In this document: positions 16,940 through 24,363 of the stretch, in pieces
Layout: every line of letters begins with the position of its first letter
Numbering within the stretch: the first letter of the stretch is position 1
Origin: Terriglobia bacterium
GTDB taxonomy: Bacteria; Acidobacteriota; Terriglobia; Bryobacterales; Bryobacteraceae
DNA: 64,000 bases
Assembly (NCBI GenBank): GCA_025350105.1
Contig: JANXYJ010000106.1
Coordinates: 1-64,000 of the forward strand
Direction: 5' to 3'
Made by a program: the position numbers and the translations under genes
Notes under the pieces: generated by a model
What the model was told of the DNA's origin: nothing
The model's input: the letters and a program-made list of their open reading frames with translations, nothing else
The model's database searches: none

Positions 16940-18178
16940 ATGGACAAACTTTCACAACCTCGTCAGCGCCCCGAGGTACAACGCGAATTGCGCCGCCACT
17001 TTCTGCGTTTCCTGGCCGCCAGCCCGTTTTTCGCCGAAGCCCTTTCTGAAACCGGCTGGGCTCAAGGCACGCCGCCCGGAGATCCCAAGTTCGCCATTCC
17101 CGCCGCCAAGGACGCCCTGAGTCTGCTGGACTTTGAAGCCTTGGCCCGCCAAACGCTGCCTCCCGCGCATTGGGGCTACATGGCTTCCGGCGTGGATGAC
17201 AACGCCACGCTCAACGCCAACATCAACGCCTATTCGCGCATTGAACTCCGGCCGCGCAGGTTGGTGGACGTTTCAAAAATCGATTACAGCATCGAACTGT
17301 TCGGCGTAAAATACGATAGCCCGATCTTCCTGTGCCCCGTCGGCGGCCATCGCATGTTCCATCCCGAGGGCGAACTGGCCACTGGCCGTGCGTCCAAGGC
17401 CAAGAACGTGATGCAGGTGCTCTCCACCCAGACGTCCATCGCCGTGGAAGAAGTGGCCAAAGCGCGCGGCAACGCCCCCTGGTTCCAGCTCTACATGCCG
17501 TCGAAATGGGAAGACGCCGAAAAGCTGGTGAATCGCGCGCAGGACGCCGGCTGCCCCGCCATCGCCTGGACCATCGACAACCTGGCGGGCCGCAATCTTG
17601 AAACCGCCGAACGCTTTCGCCGCAACGATACCCGCGAATGCATCACCTGCCACGCCACGCCCAACGGTGGCCGCCGCAATACCGCCATGTTCACTGGCTT
17701 AAGCGGCGGCGGCATCAATCCGCTGGACGCGTCCTGGGAATTGTTCGATAAGCTCCGCAAGATCACTAAAGTAAAGTTGCTGCTGAAAGGCGTGGAGACC
17801 GGCGAAGACGCCAAAATGGCCCGTGAACACGGCGTGGATGGCATTATTGTTTCGAACCACGGCGGCCGTGCAACCGAAGATTTGCGGCCGACCATCAAGA
17901 CTCTACCCGAAGTGATCCAAGCCGTGGGCAATCAGATTCCAGTGCTGGTGGACGGAGGTGTCCGCCGTGGCAGCGATGCGTTCAAGGCCCTGGCCATGGG
18001 CGCGAAAGCCGTCGGCATCGGCCGCCCTTACACTTGGGGACTCACCGCCTTCGGCCAGCAAGGCGTCGAACGCGTGATCGATATTCTGCAAGCCGAACTG
18101 CAGCGAACCATGCGTCAGTGCGGAACCCCAACCGTCGCCCGCATCACGCGGTCATCGGTGGAGGCGCACTTGTCCTAG
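16940..18178 (+). CDS. Tat-exported FMN-dependent alpha-hydroxy-acid dehydrogenase with a CxxCH motif
   Basis: The 412-residue protein belongs to the FMN-dependent 2-hydroxyacid oxidase/lactate dehydrogenase family. The catalytic 'SNHGGR' His is residue 307; 'LLLKGV', 'VDGGVRRGSDAFKALAMGAKAVGIGRP' and the N-terminal 'WGYMASGVDDNATLNANINAY' are standard. Two features are unusual. The N-terminus 'RRHFLRFLAASPFFAEALSETGWAQ' looks like a twin-arginine signal, so the enzyme would act in the periplasm. The loop-4 region that lids the active site carries 'ECITCHATP' (Cys 234-His 238), a c-type heme attachment motif. Electrons from lactate- or glycolate-like substrates could pass to a covalent heme. 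Single gene; the specific substrate is unknown. Confidence 0.85.
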   Translation: MDKLSQPRQRPEVQRELRRHFLRFLAASPFFAEALSETGWAQGTPPGDPKFAIPAAKDALSLLDFEALARQTLPPAHWGYMASGVDDNATLNANINAYSRIELRPRRLVDVSKIDYSIELFGVKYDSPIFLCPVGGHRMFHPEGELATGRASKAKNVMQVLSTQTSIAVEEVAKARGNAPWFQLYMPSKWEDAEKLVNRAQDAGCPAIAWTIDNLAGRNLETAERFRRNDTRECITCHATPNGGRRNTAMFTGLSGGGINPLDASWELFDKLRKITKVKLLLKGVETGEDAKMAREHGVDGIIVSNHGGRATEDLRPTIKTLPEVIQAVGNQIPVLVDGGVRRGSDAFKALAMGAKAVGIGRPYTWGLTAFGQQGVERVIDILQAELQRTMRQCGTPTVARITRSSVEAHLS

Positions 18179-18217
18179 CGTGAGTTTCCCGGATCATTCA
18201 AGCGAGCGGCCGGAGGA

Positions 18218-19792
18218 CTAGCGTCCCGGCAACCCCACCAGGACCGCCGTGTGGTTGGGGACGGTCACCGATCGCGCCGTCTTCGTGATTCGTGCCGCAG
18301 CCTCAGGTCCGGACAGCAACTGCGCCTGCTTCGCATCCAATGAAGGAGCGGTAAGCACTTCTAGTACTTTTGCGCCGGATAAGTTGATCGTCACTGCTCG
18401 CGCATCATCCTTATTGAGAATGGCGACAACCCGCTTGCCGCTGGGCTGGCGAGCGGCATAGGCTACCGCATTTACCGGACCAGAAGCGAAGTCAACCTTC
18501 AGAAGCGTGGCTCCCACAAAACGGCTAGCGAATTTCATCCCGTAGCCCACCGGTTCCAGTAAATATTTATGGTTGAGCTTGCCATCCACGCCGCTGCCGG
18601 CCAGTGTTCCCTCGTTCGCGATTGGCGTGTAAAACGGCTTTGGGTGCGGCTCGTTGGGGTCCTTCATTTCCGCTTCTCCGACAAACCTTCCGCCCACCGA
18701 TACGGCTTGCGCGTGTCCGCTACCGCCGTGCAGATTCACTCCGCTATATCCCATCGACATGAGCTGAAAAAGATAGTCCGCCGACCACAGCGCCGATGCG
18801 AACGCGTCGCTGAGACCCGATTTACCCCCGCCAAATACCGTATTGCCTTCCGTCATCCGGTAGGCCGTCTTCATCCTTTGTGCCGCTTCGCGGGCCATCG
18901 CGCCTTGCATTGTGGCTGCTTCATCCGGCAACATCAGCCTCTGAATGGTGGCCTGCGGATTACTGGGGGGACCGCCCCAGTAGTGATGATGCGACAGGGT
19001 TGTAACGTTGGGCTTATCTTTCACGGCTGGCCAAACGTCCGCGATTCGGGTGAGCCACTTGACGTCCGTCGCCACGTCAGGCAGACCGAACTTGGCCCCA
19101 GGCAGCGCGCGTTGCACAGCGCGCGCAATGACCAGCCATTCATCGAAGTAACGGTCCGCGCTCCACTCCGACCGCTCCCGCAACTTATACGCCGTGAAAA
19201 GGTCCACTTCATTGCCGATCTGAAAGTACTGGAGCCGGGGCCCCAATGTCTCGAATACGAACCGCGCCTCCGGAATCACCGTTTCCGGAGTGCCGTAGCC
19301 CAGATTCAAGCCGTAGATACAACTCCAGCCCGTGGCCCGCAGGAACCCATCCAGTTGCCGGATCGTCTCCGGCGTAATCGCGTAGATATAGCTGGCAGGC
19401 CGCGAACCGTCCTTCAACACCAGATTACGGTTCGGAGGTTGATCCGTGTTGCTCGCCTTCCACCATTCAAACTCACTGGTATTGCCGCCTAATCGCAGCA
19501 CGCCCCGCGCGGCCAGATTGCGGAACTGTTCCACCAATCCGCGATTCGCCGGCGAGAAAAACGCCGGATCCTCCAATTGCATATTCTCGTAGGAGAGTCC
19601 CATAAAATCGGGCGCTACCGTTTGATCTGTGGATCCGCCGATGGTCAGCGTCGTTGCGTAAGGTGTTGGGTAAGGTGTTGCGTAAGCTTCTGTTCCGCTC
19701 TGGCCTGAGACCCGCGGCCCCAGTACGGCCGCACCCGCAAGCAGGCAACTATTGCGGAGAAATTCCCGACGCGGTTGAGTTGATTGGTTCAT
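18218..19792 (-). CDS. Tat-exported glycoside hydrolase family 79 (heparanase/beta-glucuronidase-like)
   Basis: The 524-residue protein starts at the ATG at 19792 with a twin-arginine signal ('PRREFLRNSCLLAGAAVLGP'); the track's longer start adds non-signal sequence. The (beta/alpha)8 domain has the acid/base pair Asn 194-Glu 195 in 'IGNEVDLF' and the nucleophile Glu 315 in 'RMTEGNTVFGGG', as in clan GH-A family 79. A C-terminal beta domain follows ('GKRVVAILNKDDARAVTINLSGAKVLEVL'). It probably removes glucuronic acid-type residues from polysaccharides in the periplasm. Just after the signal, a 12-bp repeat encodes the Tyr-Pro-Thr-rich 'YATPYPTPYATT'. The cytochrome gene upstream is only 17 bp away. 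Confidence 0.8.
   Translation of the reverse strand: MNQSTQPRREFLRNSCLLAGAAVLGPRVSGQSGTEAYATPYPTPYATTLTIGGSTDQTVAPDFMGLSYENMQLEDPAFFSPANRGLVEQFRNLAARGVLRLGGNTSEFEWWKASNTDQPPNRNLVLKDGSRPASYIYAITPETIRQLDGFLRATGWSCIYGLNLGYGTPETVIPEARFVFETLGPRLQYFQIGNEVDLFTAYKLRERSEWSADRYFDEWLVIARAVQRALPGAKFGLPDVATDVKWLTRIADVWPAVKDKPNVTTLSHHHYWGGPPSNPQATIQRLMLPDEAATMQGAMAREAAQRMKTAYRMTEGNTVFGGGKSGLSDAFASALWSADYLFQLMSMGYSGVNLHGGSGHAQAVSVGGRFVGEAEMKDPNEPHPKPFYTPIANEGTLAGSGVDGKLNHKYLLEPVGYGMKFASRFVGATLLKVDFASGPVNAVAYAARQPSGKRVVAILNKDDARAVTINLSGAKVLEVLTAPSLDAKQAQLLSGPEAAARITKTARSVTVPNHTAVLVGLPGR
19653..19688. repeat. Three 12-bp tandem repeats after the GH79 Tat signal
   Basis: GTTGCGTAAGGT at 19653, 19665 and 19677 with one or two changes each; on the coding strand it encodes YATP/YPTP/YATT. 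In frame, in the linker just after the signal peptide. Confidence 0.85.
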
Positions 19793-19809
19793 AAAGGCCC
19801 TTTTTCCGC

Positions 19810-20292
19810 CTACAGCCGCCGCTTGTACCCGGGCCGGTAATGCTCGTGGCAGCTTTGGCATGATTCGTATAAATCGTCATTCAGCGCCTCCAGCCCCCGC
19901 AGATCGCGAGCCTTCGCCGCCTTGAACGCCTTCGCGCCCACATCCTGCAATAGCTTGGCGTCTTTCATCCAACGGTCTTTGTCCGCTTTGCCGATCGCGC
20001 GATTTTCCGCCATCAGAAGGTTGGCCGATTCCGCCAGCATCAACGCGTTGTTCTGTAAATCGATCCAATCCTTTTCGCTCTTCTTCTCCTCGCGGCCTAC
20101 GTAGAAAATTTCGTTCGAGGTGGGGAAGATCAGGTTCACCATCAGCTCCTTCATGGTGCCGATGGACTCCAGCCCCGCAGCGTCCGTCTCCTTCTCTTTA
20201 GCCGGCTCCTGCGCCCGCGCCCGCATCCCGCCGGTTGATAAAAAGCCCGCAATCAGAAAGCCGGCAAGCGAGAAAAGCAGTAAGCGCCGCAT
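19810..20292 (-). CDS. Periplasmic cytochrome c'-like monoheme protein
   Basis: This 160-residue protein has a signal peptide ('RRLLLFSLAGFLIAGFLSTGGMRARAQ'), a four-helix-bundle-like body ('KELMVNLIFPTSNEIFYVG', 'DWIDLQNNALMLAESANLLM'), and a C-terminal heme site 'YESCQSCHEHYRPGY' (CxxCH at 145-149), the arrangement of cytochrome c'/c556 proteins. The start MRRLLL at 20292 is chosen because ATGGAG just upstream supplies GGAG at good spacing. It sits upstream of the Tat-exported GH79 gene, probably in one transcript. It is a soluble electron carrier or ligand sensor in the periplasm; the partner is unknown, but a CxxCH flavoprotein is encoded close by. Confidence 0.82.
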   Translation of the reverse strand: MRRLLLFSLAGFLIAGFLSTGGMRARAQEPAKEKETDAAGLESIGTMKELMVNLIFPTSNEIFYVGREEKKSEKDWIDLQNNALMLAESANLLMAENRAIGKADKDRWMKDAKLLQDVGAKAFKAAKARDLRGLEALNDDLYESCQSCHEHYRPGYKRRL

Positions 20293-20346
20293 GATGATCT
20301 CCATTCGTTGAATGTGGAAGGTCCGCTGCCCGATTCTACCAGGACT

Positions 20347-21525
20347 TCATTTTCCATAAGGAATCTTCACCAACCGGTCGCCTTCAAAGGCACCAATGTA
20401 AATCGACTTTCCCATCTGCAGCGCCACCGAAGCGCCGGAAATCGGAGCCGGCTTGCCCGGTGTTACAGACTTGAACATGCTTGCGGAATCGAAAATGGTC
20501 TTGGCCAGCATCGTTTCGGGATGAATCTCGGCCACTACCGAACTCTGCCGGCACGGTACTTTATCCAGTCCGCCGCTGCCCGCCGGACATTCGCCCCGCG
20601 GACTCTTGATGCCTGCCGCCAGTATTTTTCCTCGCGCAGTCCAGGTCAAATTATCCGGCATAAAATCCAGCTTCACCATCGCCACTTCCTTGCGCGCCTG
20701 CAGATCGTACTTGTGAACTTCCTTGGCCGTCCAAGCATTGAAGTAAACGTAGCGCTGGCCGGCACTCACAATCACGCCATTGGGATAACCGCGCCGCGTG
20801 TCGGGCAACTCTGTCTCTCCGCTGCCTGGCACCCAGCGCGAAACATAACCGGAAGGCTGCCCCGCGAATAAATCCATGCCCGGCGTTTGCAGGGCCGTGG
20901 GATGCGTGGCCACGAAGCCTCCATCGGGCAGCGCGGCAACGTCGTTATAAGCCTGGGAGGAAACGACACAGCCGTGCCATACCAGGCTTAGTGCGCCGCC
21001 TGTCTGTTTCACCTCATACATCTCAATGGATTCGCGGCCGCCATGGTTCACCACATACAACTGGTTCTTCCCGCCGTTGCGTTTTGCTAACGACGTTCCG
21101 TGCGGCCTCAGCCCATCGCCAATCGGACCCGGACACGCCGCTTCGCCCCAATTCTTGAGCGGCTCCGCTGTCACCGGAATCCTGCTGAACGAATTCTGGA
21201 CCGGATCGTATACCGTCAGGCCTGCATCGCCTGCCCGGCCCTGACTATTGACAAACTGGCTGACAATCAGCTGCTTGCCATCCGGCGTCCATTCCAGATC
21301 CTCGGGCGAATGCGTGCCGCAAATAATCTGCACCTGGCCGTGAGCCCCGCACTCTGCAAGCGGCGGTGGCGCTGGCGGCGCTTGCCCCCAAGCCCAAGTC
21401 CCCGCCCAAATTCCAGCCCAAATCCACCCAGCCCAAATCCGCCCAGCCCAAATCCGCCCAGCCCAAATTCGCCCAGCCCAAATTCGCATGGACAAACCAC
21501 AAAACACCAAACCTCTGAATCGCAT
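20347..21525 (-). CDS. Secreted beta-propeller protein (SMP-30/gluconolactonase-like) with repeat-expanded N-terminus
   Basis: The 392-residue protein starts at an ATG with AAGGAG 5 nt upstream, so the start is firm. The N-terminal ~50 residues consist of 'MRFRGLVFCGLSM' followed by five to seven copies of the pentad R-I-W-A-G, coded by 15-bp tandem repeats. After 'WGQAPPAPPPLAEC' comes a six-bladed propeller of the SMP-30/arylesterase type: 'HSPEDLEWTPDGKQLIVSQF', 'RPHGTSLAKRNGGKNQLYVVNHGGRESIEMYEV', 'YPNGVIVSAGQRYVYFNAW', 'ISGASVALQMGKSIYIGAFEGDRLVKIPY'. Hydrolysis of lactones or esters is possible by family. The N-terminus is an odd export signal and may be a stretched one. Confidence 0.75.
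   Translation of the reverse strand: MRFRGLVFCGLSMRIWAGRIWAGRIWAGRIWAGWIWAGIWAGTWAWGQAPPAPPPLAECGAHGQVQIICGTHSPEDLEWTPDGKQLIVSQFVNSQGRAGDAGLTVYDPVQNSFSRIPVTAEPLKNWGEAACPGPIGDGLRPHGTSLAKRNGGKNQLYVVNHGGRESIEMYEVKQTGGALSLVWHGCVVSSQAYNDVAALPDGGFVATHPTALQTPGMDLFAGQPSGYVSRWVPGSGETELPDTRRGYPNGVIVSAGQRYVYFNAWTAKEVHKYDLQARKEVAMVKLDFMPDNLTWTARGKILAAGIKSPRGECPAGSGGLDKVPCRQSSVVAEIHPETMLAKTIFDSASMFKSVTPGKPAPISGASVALQMGKSIYIGAFEGDRLVKIPYGK
21392..21490. repeat. IWAG array: two 12-bp and five 15-bp tandem units
   Basis: The 15-bp unit GCCCAAATCCGCCCA recurs at 21416, 21431, 21446, 21461 and 21476, preceded by two shortened 12-bp units at 21392 and 21404. On the coding strand it gives RIWAG repeats. All unit lengths are multiples of three. 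Confidence 0.9.
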
Positions 21526-21608
21526 TTCACTCCTTGCCCAAACAGAACCGTGTGAACAGAAACACTGGATTATCTCACCGCCGCGCTACAATACCAAAGG
21601 TCTCCTGT

Positions 21609-22601
21609 TTGCAAGTGCCTTCTCAAACCAACTCCTCCCTCCCTCGCGTTGCTCTGGTCGGCGCCGGATCGTTCGGCAAGAATCATCTGCGCGTCATCCA
21701 CGAATCGCCGTGCGCAGAATTGGCCGGCGTCTTCGATCTCGACGCCGCCCGCGCCGCCGAATTGGCCAAGTCTCATGGATGTACAGCCTTCGCCAGCCTT
21801 GAACATCTGATTCAGCATGCCGATGCTGCCATCATCGCCAGCCCAACCGTGACGCACGCTGACATCGGTTGCAAACTAATGGAAGCTGGTCTCGACGTGA
21901 TGGTGGAAAAGCCCATCGCGCACACTCTCGATGCCGCCCGGGCGCTGGTCGAAACCGCCGAACGCTACGGCCGTGTTTTGCAGGTAGGGCATCTGGAACG
22001 CTTCAATCCCGCCATCATCGCACTCAGCGAAGTGGTGCATAAGCCTTTGTTTTTTGAGATTCACCGCCTTAGCGAATTCAGCCCGCGCAGTCTGGATGTC
22101 GACGTCGTCCTGGATCTGATGATCCACGACCTGGACATCATCCTGGCCCTTACCGGCGAAACACCCGAGGAAATTCGCGCCGCCGGCATCCGCATTCTCT
22201 CGCAAAAAGTGGACATCGCCAACGTGCGCATTCAGTTTCCCAGCGGCTGCATCGCCAACCTCACCGCCAGCCGCGTGTCCACGGAACGCGTCCGCAAACT
22301 GCGTCTGTTCCAACCCCACGAATACATTTCGCTCGACTACAGCCGTCAGGATGCCGTCCGTTTCCGCGTCAAAGGAGAAACGCCAACCACCGGGCTTCCC
22401 GCCATCGACTTCGCAGCTCTGCCTGTAACCAAAGACGAACCGCTTCGTCTTGAATTAGAAGGGTTTGTCACCAGCGTTCAATCGAGGGGTGCTCCACGGG
22501 TGACGGGAAAGCAAGCCCTGGCTGCGCTGGAAGTTGCTTTCGGGATCCTTGCTAGGATTGAAGAACACTACGGCCAGGTAGCCAAGACGCTTCTGCGGTA
22601 A
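21609..22601 (+). CDS. Gfo/Idh/MocA family oxidoreductase
   Basis: An NAD(P)-dependent sugar dehydrogenase-like protein of about 330 residues. The Rossmann motif is 'VALVGAGSFGKNHLRVI', the conserved EKP motif is 'VMVEKPIAHTLDAAR', and 'GHLERFNPAI' and 'DLMIHDLDIIL' complete the active-site region. This subgroup is often encoded next to lpxA/lpxB and may oxidise UDP-GlcNAc-type sugars, as GnnA does; no lpx gene is adjacent here. The TTG at 21609 is chosen because AAAGG lies 7 nt upstream and a TACAAT hexamer lies just before that; the track's start at 21534 overlaps the divergent gene's leader. Start uncertain by a few codons. Confidence 0.8.
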   Translation: MQVPSQTNSSLPRVALVGAGSFGKNHLRVIHESPCAELAGVFDLDAARAAELAKSHGCTAFASLEHLIQHADAAIIASPTVTHADIGCKLMEAGLDVMVEKPIAHTLDAARALVETAERYGRVLQVGHLERFNPAIIALSEVVHKPLFFEIHRLSEFSPRSLDVDVVLDLMIHDLDIILALTGETPEEIRAAGIRILSQKVDIANVRIQFPSGCIANLTASRVSTERVRKLRLFQPHEYISLDYSRQDAVRFRVKGETPTTGLPAIDFAALPVTKDEPLRLELEGFVTSVQSRGAPRVTGKQALAALEVAFGILARIEEHYGQVAKTLLR

Positions 22602-22610
22602 AAGACTTTG

Positions 22611-22668
22611 CAGTAAGCCAGTGGTCGTAAGCCAGTGGTCGTAAGGCAGTGGTCGTAAGGCAGTATAG
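22611..22668. repeat. Four 14-bp tandem repeats upstream of the TonB-like gene
   Basis: GTAAGCCAGTGGTC occurs twice exactly (22611, 22625), then as GTAAGGCAGTGGTC (22639) and a diverged GTAAGGCAGTATAGAC (22653). The array fills the 78-bp gap between the oxidoreductase and TonB-like genes. The unit is not a multiple of three. Confidence 0.9.
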
Positions 22669-22679
22669 ACGTAAGCACG

Positions 22680-23696
22680 GTGAGTACAGACAATTTCAAA
22701 TCCAGCGGTGGCGCGAACCAGAACGTTTTGAACGGGCACGGCTTAAATGCCGACGGCTTGAATTTCCTGCGTGATTATCAGGCGCCCCTTCCCCGCTGGC
22801 GCGTGGCCATTGCAGCCGCGGGAGCCATCCTCTACCATGTGCTGGCGCTGCTGTTTTTGATGTTCGCCCCCAACCCGGCGCCGTTGCTCGATACCCGGCA
22901 AATCGCGCTCGACTTGAAGAACGCGGTCCCCCTCTACCTGCCCAAAGAACTCACGCAAAAGGATCCCAATCGCGGCAAAATTTCACATGAGCTGGACGTC
23001 CGCAGCGCCGCTCCTTCGGCCGCAGTGGCCCTGGCCCGCAAGGCGCCAGGGCTGGTTCCCGCTCCCATCATCGCGCCTCTCGTAACGCCGCCGGTGGTGA
23101 TTCCGCCCACGCCGCAATCGCCTGCCCCGCTTCGCGTGGAGCCGCCTCCGGCGCCAAAGCCACAGGACAAACCTGCCATCACCGACAAACCTGCCCTAGC
23201 CTTTGAGCCCGTCAAACCCTCCGAGACCGGCCCCCAACCGGACGCCCGCGTGAAAGTGCCCGACACTTCCGTCGAGGCCATCGCCAAACAAGTAGAAACC
23301 ACCGCCAGAGGCAGCGCCCGCCAGTCCGCCAATGACAGCAGTGTGGCCCTGGGCGACGCCGACGCCAGCCGTCTGCAGCTGTTAAGCGACCCCAATGGCG
23401 TCGACTTCAAGCCCTACCTGATTCAGGTATTGACCGCCGTGCGCACCAACTGGCTGGCCATCATGCCTTCAGCAGCCATGGGGCGGCGCGGTCGCGTGCT
23501 GGTGCAGTTCATCATTGACCGCCATGGCCGCATCCCCAAAATGGTCATCGCCGAAGAGTCCGGCACGCTGGCGCTGGACCGCGTCGCCATCGCGGGGGTA
23601 AATGCTTCGGTGCCTTTTCCGCCCCTCCCTCCCGCCTATAGGGGGAACGAGATCCGCCTGCAAATGACCTTCAGCTATAATTTGCCTAGGCACTGA
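22680..23696 (+). CDS. TonB-family energy transducer protein
   Basis: This 338-residue protein has one membrane helix near the N-terminus ('RVAIAAAGAILYHVLALLFLMFAP'), a long Pro-rich spanning region ('PPVVIPPTPQSPAPLRVEPPPAPKPQDKP'), and a C-terminal TonB-like domain ('MGRRGRVLVQFIIDRHGRIPKMVIAEESGTLALDRVAIAGVNASVPFPPLPP'). It would link inner-membrane proton motive force to outer-membrane transporters or act as a generic periplasm-spanning protein. GTG start, no clear Shine-Dalgarno; the four 14-bp repeats lie directly upstream. No exbB/exbD is adjacent. A 52-codon membrane protein gene follows 50 bp later. Confidence 0.85.
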   Translation: MSTDNFKSSGGANQNVLNGHGLNADGLNFLRDYQAPLPRWRVAIAAAGAILYHVLALLFLMFAPNPAPLLDTRQIALDLKNAVPLYLPKELTQKDPNRGKISHELDVRSAAPSAAVALARKAPGLVPAPIIAPLVTPPVVIPPTPQSPAPLRVEPPPAPKPQDKPAITDKPALAFEPVKPSETGPQPDARVKVPDTSVEAIAKQVETTARGSARQSANDSSVALGDADASRLQLLSDPNGVDFKPYLIQVLTAVRTNWLAIMPSAAMGRRGRVLVQFIIDRHGRIPKMVIAEESGTLALDRVAIAGVNASVPFPPLPPAYRGNEIRLQMTFSYNLPRH

Positions 23697-23746
23697 TCAT
23701 CACCGCGCGTGAAAACAGGCTAGGGAAGGTACCCAAAAATCCCGCA

Positions 23747-23905
23747 ATGAAACACCGATTTATCTTCGCCCTGGTTGTTTACGCCATTCTGGCTCTCTTA
23801 GCCGGATTTACCTTAAGCGGGAACATCCGTCTGGCTACCCTAGTGTTCTTGGCCGGAATGGCCCTGAAAACGTATCTCGCGGTACTCAAGGATCGCCTCG
23901 ACTAA
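23747..23905 (+). CDS. Small two-helix membrane protein, 52 residues (missing from the ORF track)
   Basis: Reading from ATG 23747 to TAA 23903-23905 gives a 52-residue protein with two predicted membrane helices, 'FIFALVVYAILALLAGFTL' and 'LATLVFLAGMALKTYLAVL', separated by 'SGNIR' and ending in the positively charged 'KDRLD'. It is too short for the ORF track. GGAAGG lies about 14 nt before the start, further than ideal. It follows the TonB-like gene on the same strand. Hydrophobic patterning with a conserved-looking polar turn supports a real gene; no function can be assigned. Confidence 0.6.
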   Translation: MKHRFIFALVVYAILALLAGFTLSGNIRLATLVFLAGMALKTYLAVLKDRLD

Positions 23906-24363
23906 GTGTTTGGCTTATGCCTGGTTGGATCGTTTTATGCCTGATCTAGGGTAAAACGTCGAGATACTTAGACCCTCCTCTCGCTTTAACCTGCAATCAC
24001 GTCGGAGAAAAAACAGTAAGTAGGTCCAGTACCAGACTGGTAGTGCAGTACCGGTTTGGGATAGTCGAAGGCAATCCTGGTCCCAAAGCGGAATACCGCA
24101 TTTTTCACGGAACCGTTCAGATCCGGTTCCGAGGAAAATCTTCCGCGGAAGGTCACCTGGGTAGCTGTTGATTTTAGGACCGTTACTGTCATCCCTCCGA
24201 TCAGACTATCAGCCGCAAAGCGAAGCTTGCCTGGGATTGGACCCGGGCGTGCATTTCGTTCAGCGGCGCCGGAGGAATTTCAGAGCGACGCCAGGTTCGA
24301 ATGGACCGTTTGTGGTTTGAATTGACGTTTTGTGTAGACCGGCGTTGCCCTCGATTTTAAATT
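23906..24363. other. 458-bp region before the sigma factor gene; possible minus-strand gene remnant
   Basis: No clear gene. On the minus strand a frame stays open from about 24279 to 23986 and reads like coding sequence ('LRFAADSLIGGMTVTVLKSTATQVTFRGRF', 'AVFRFGTRIAFDYPKPVLHYQSG'). It has an ATG only at 24192, with GGAGGG too close to it (0-1 nt), so it may be a remnant or a short unknown protein. The last 80 bp before the sigma factor start contain no recognisable Shine-Dalgarno. Confidence 0.3.

Noticed and set aside
18569-19492. 307-aa plus-strand ORF across GH79
   Set aside because: Same type of shadow; Arg/His-rich without motifs.
21392-21490. Repeat array as a CRISPR
   Set aside because: Units are contiguous with no spacers, are translated in frame, and no cas gene is present. 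The same holds for the other arrays.
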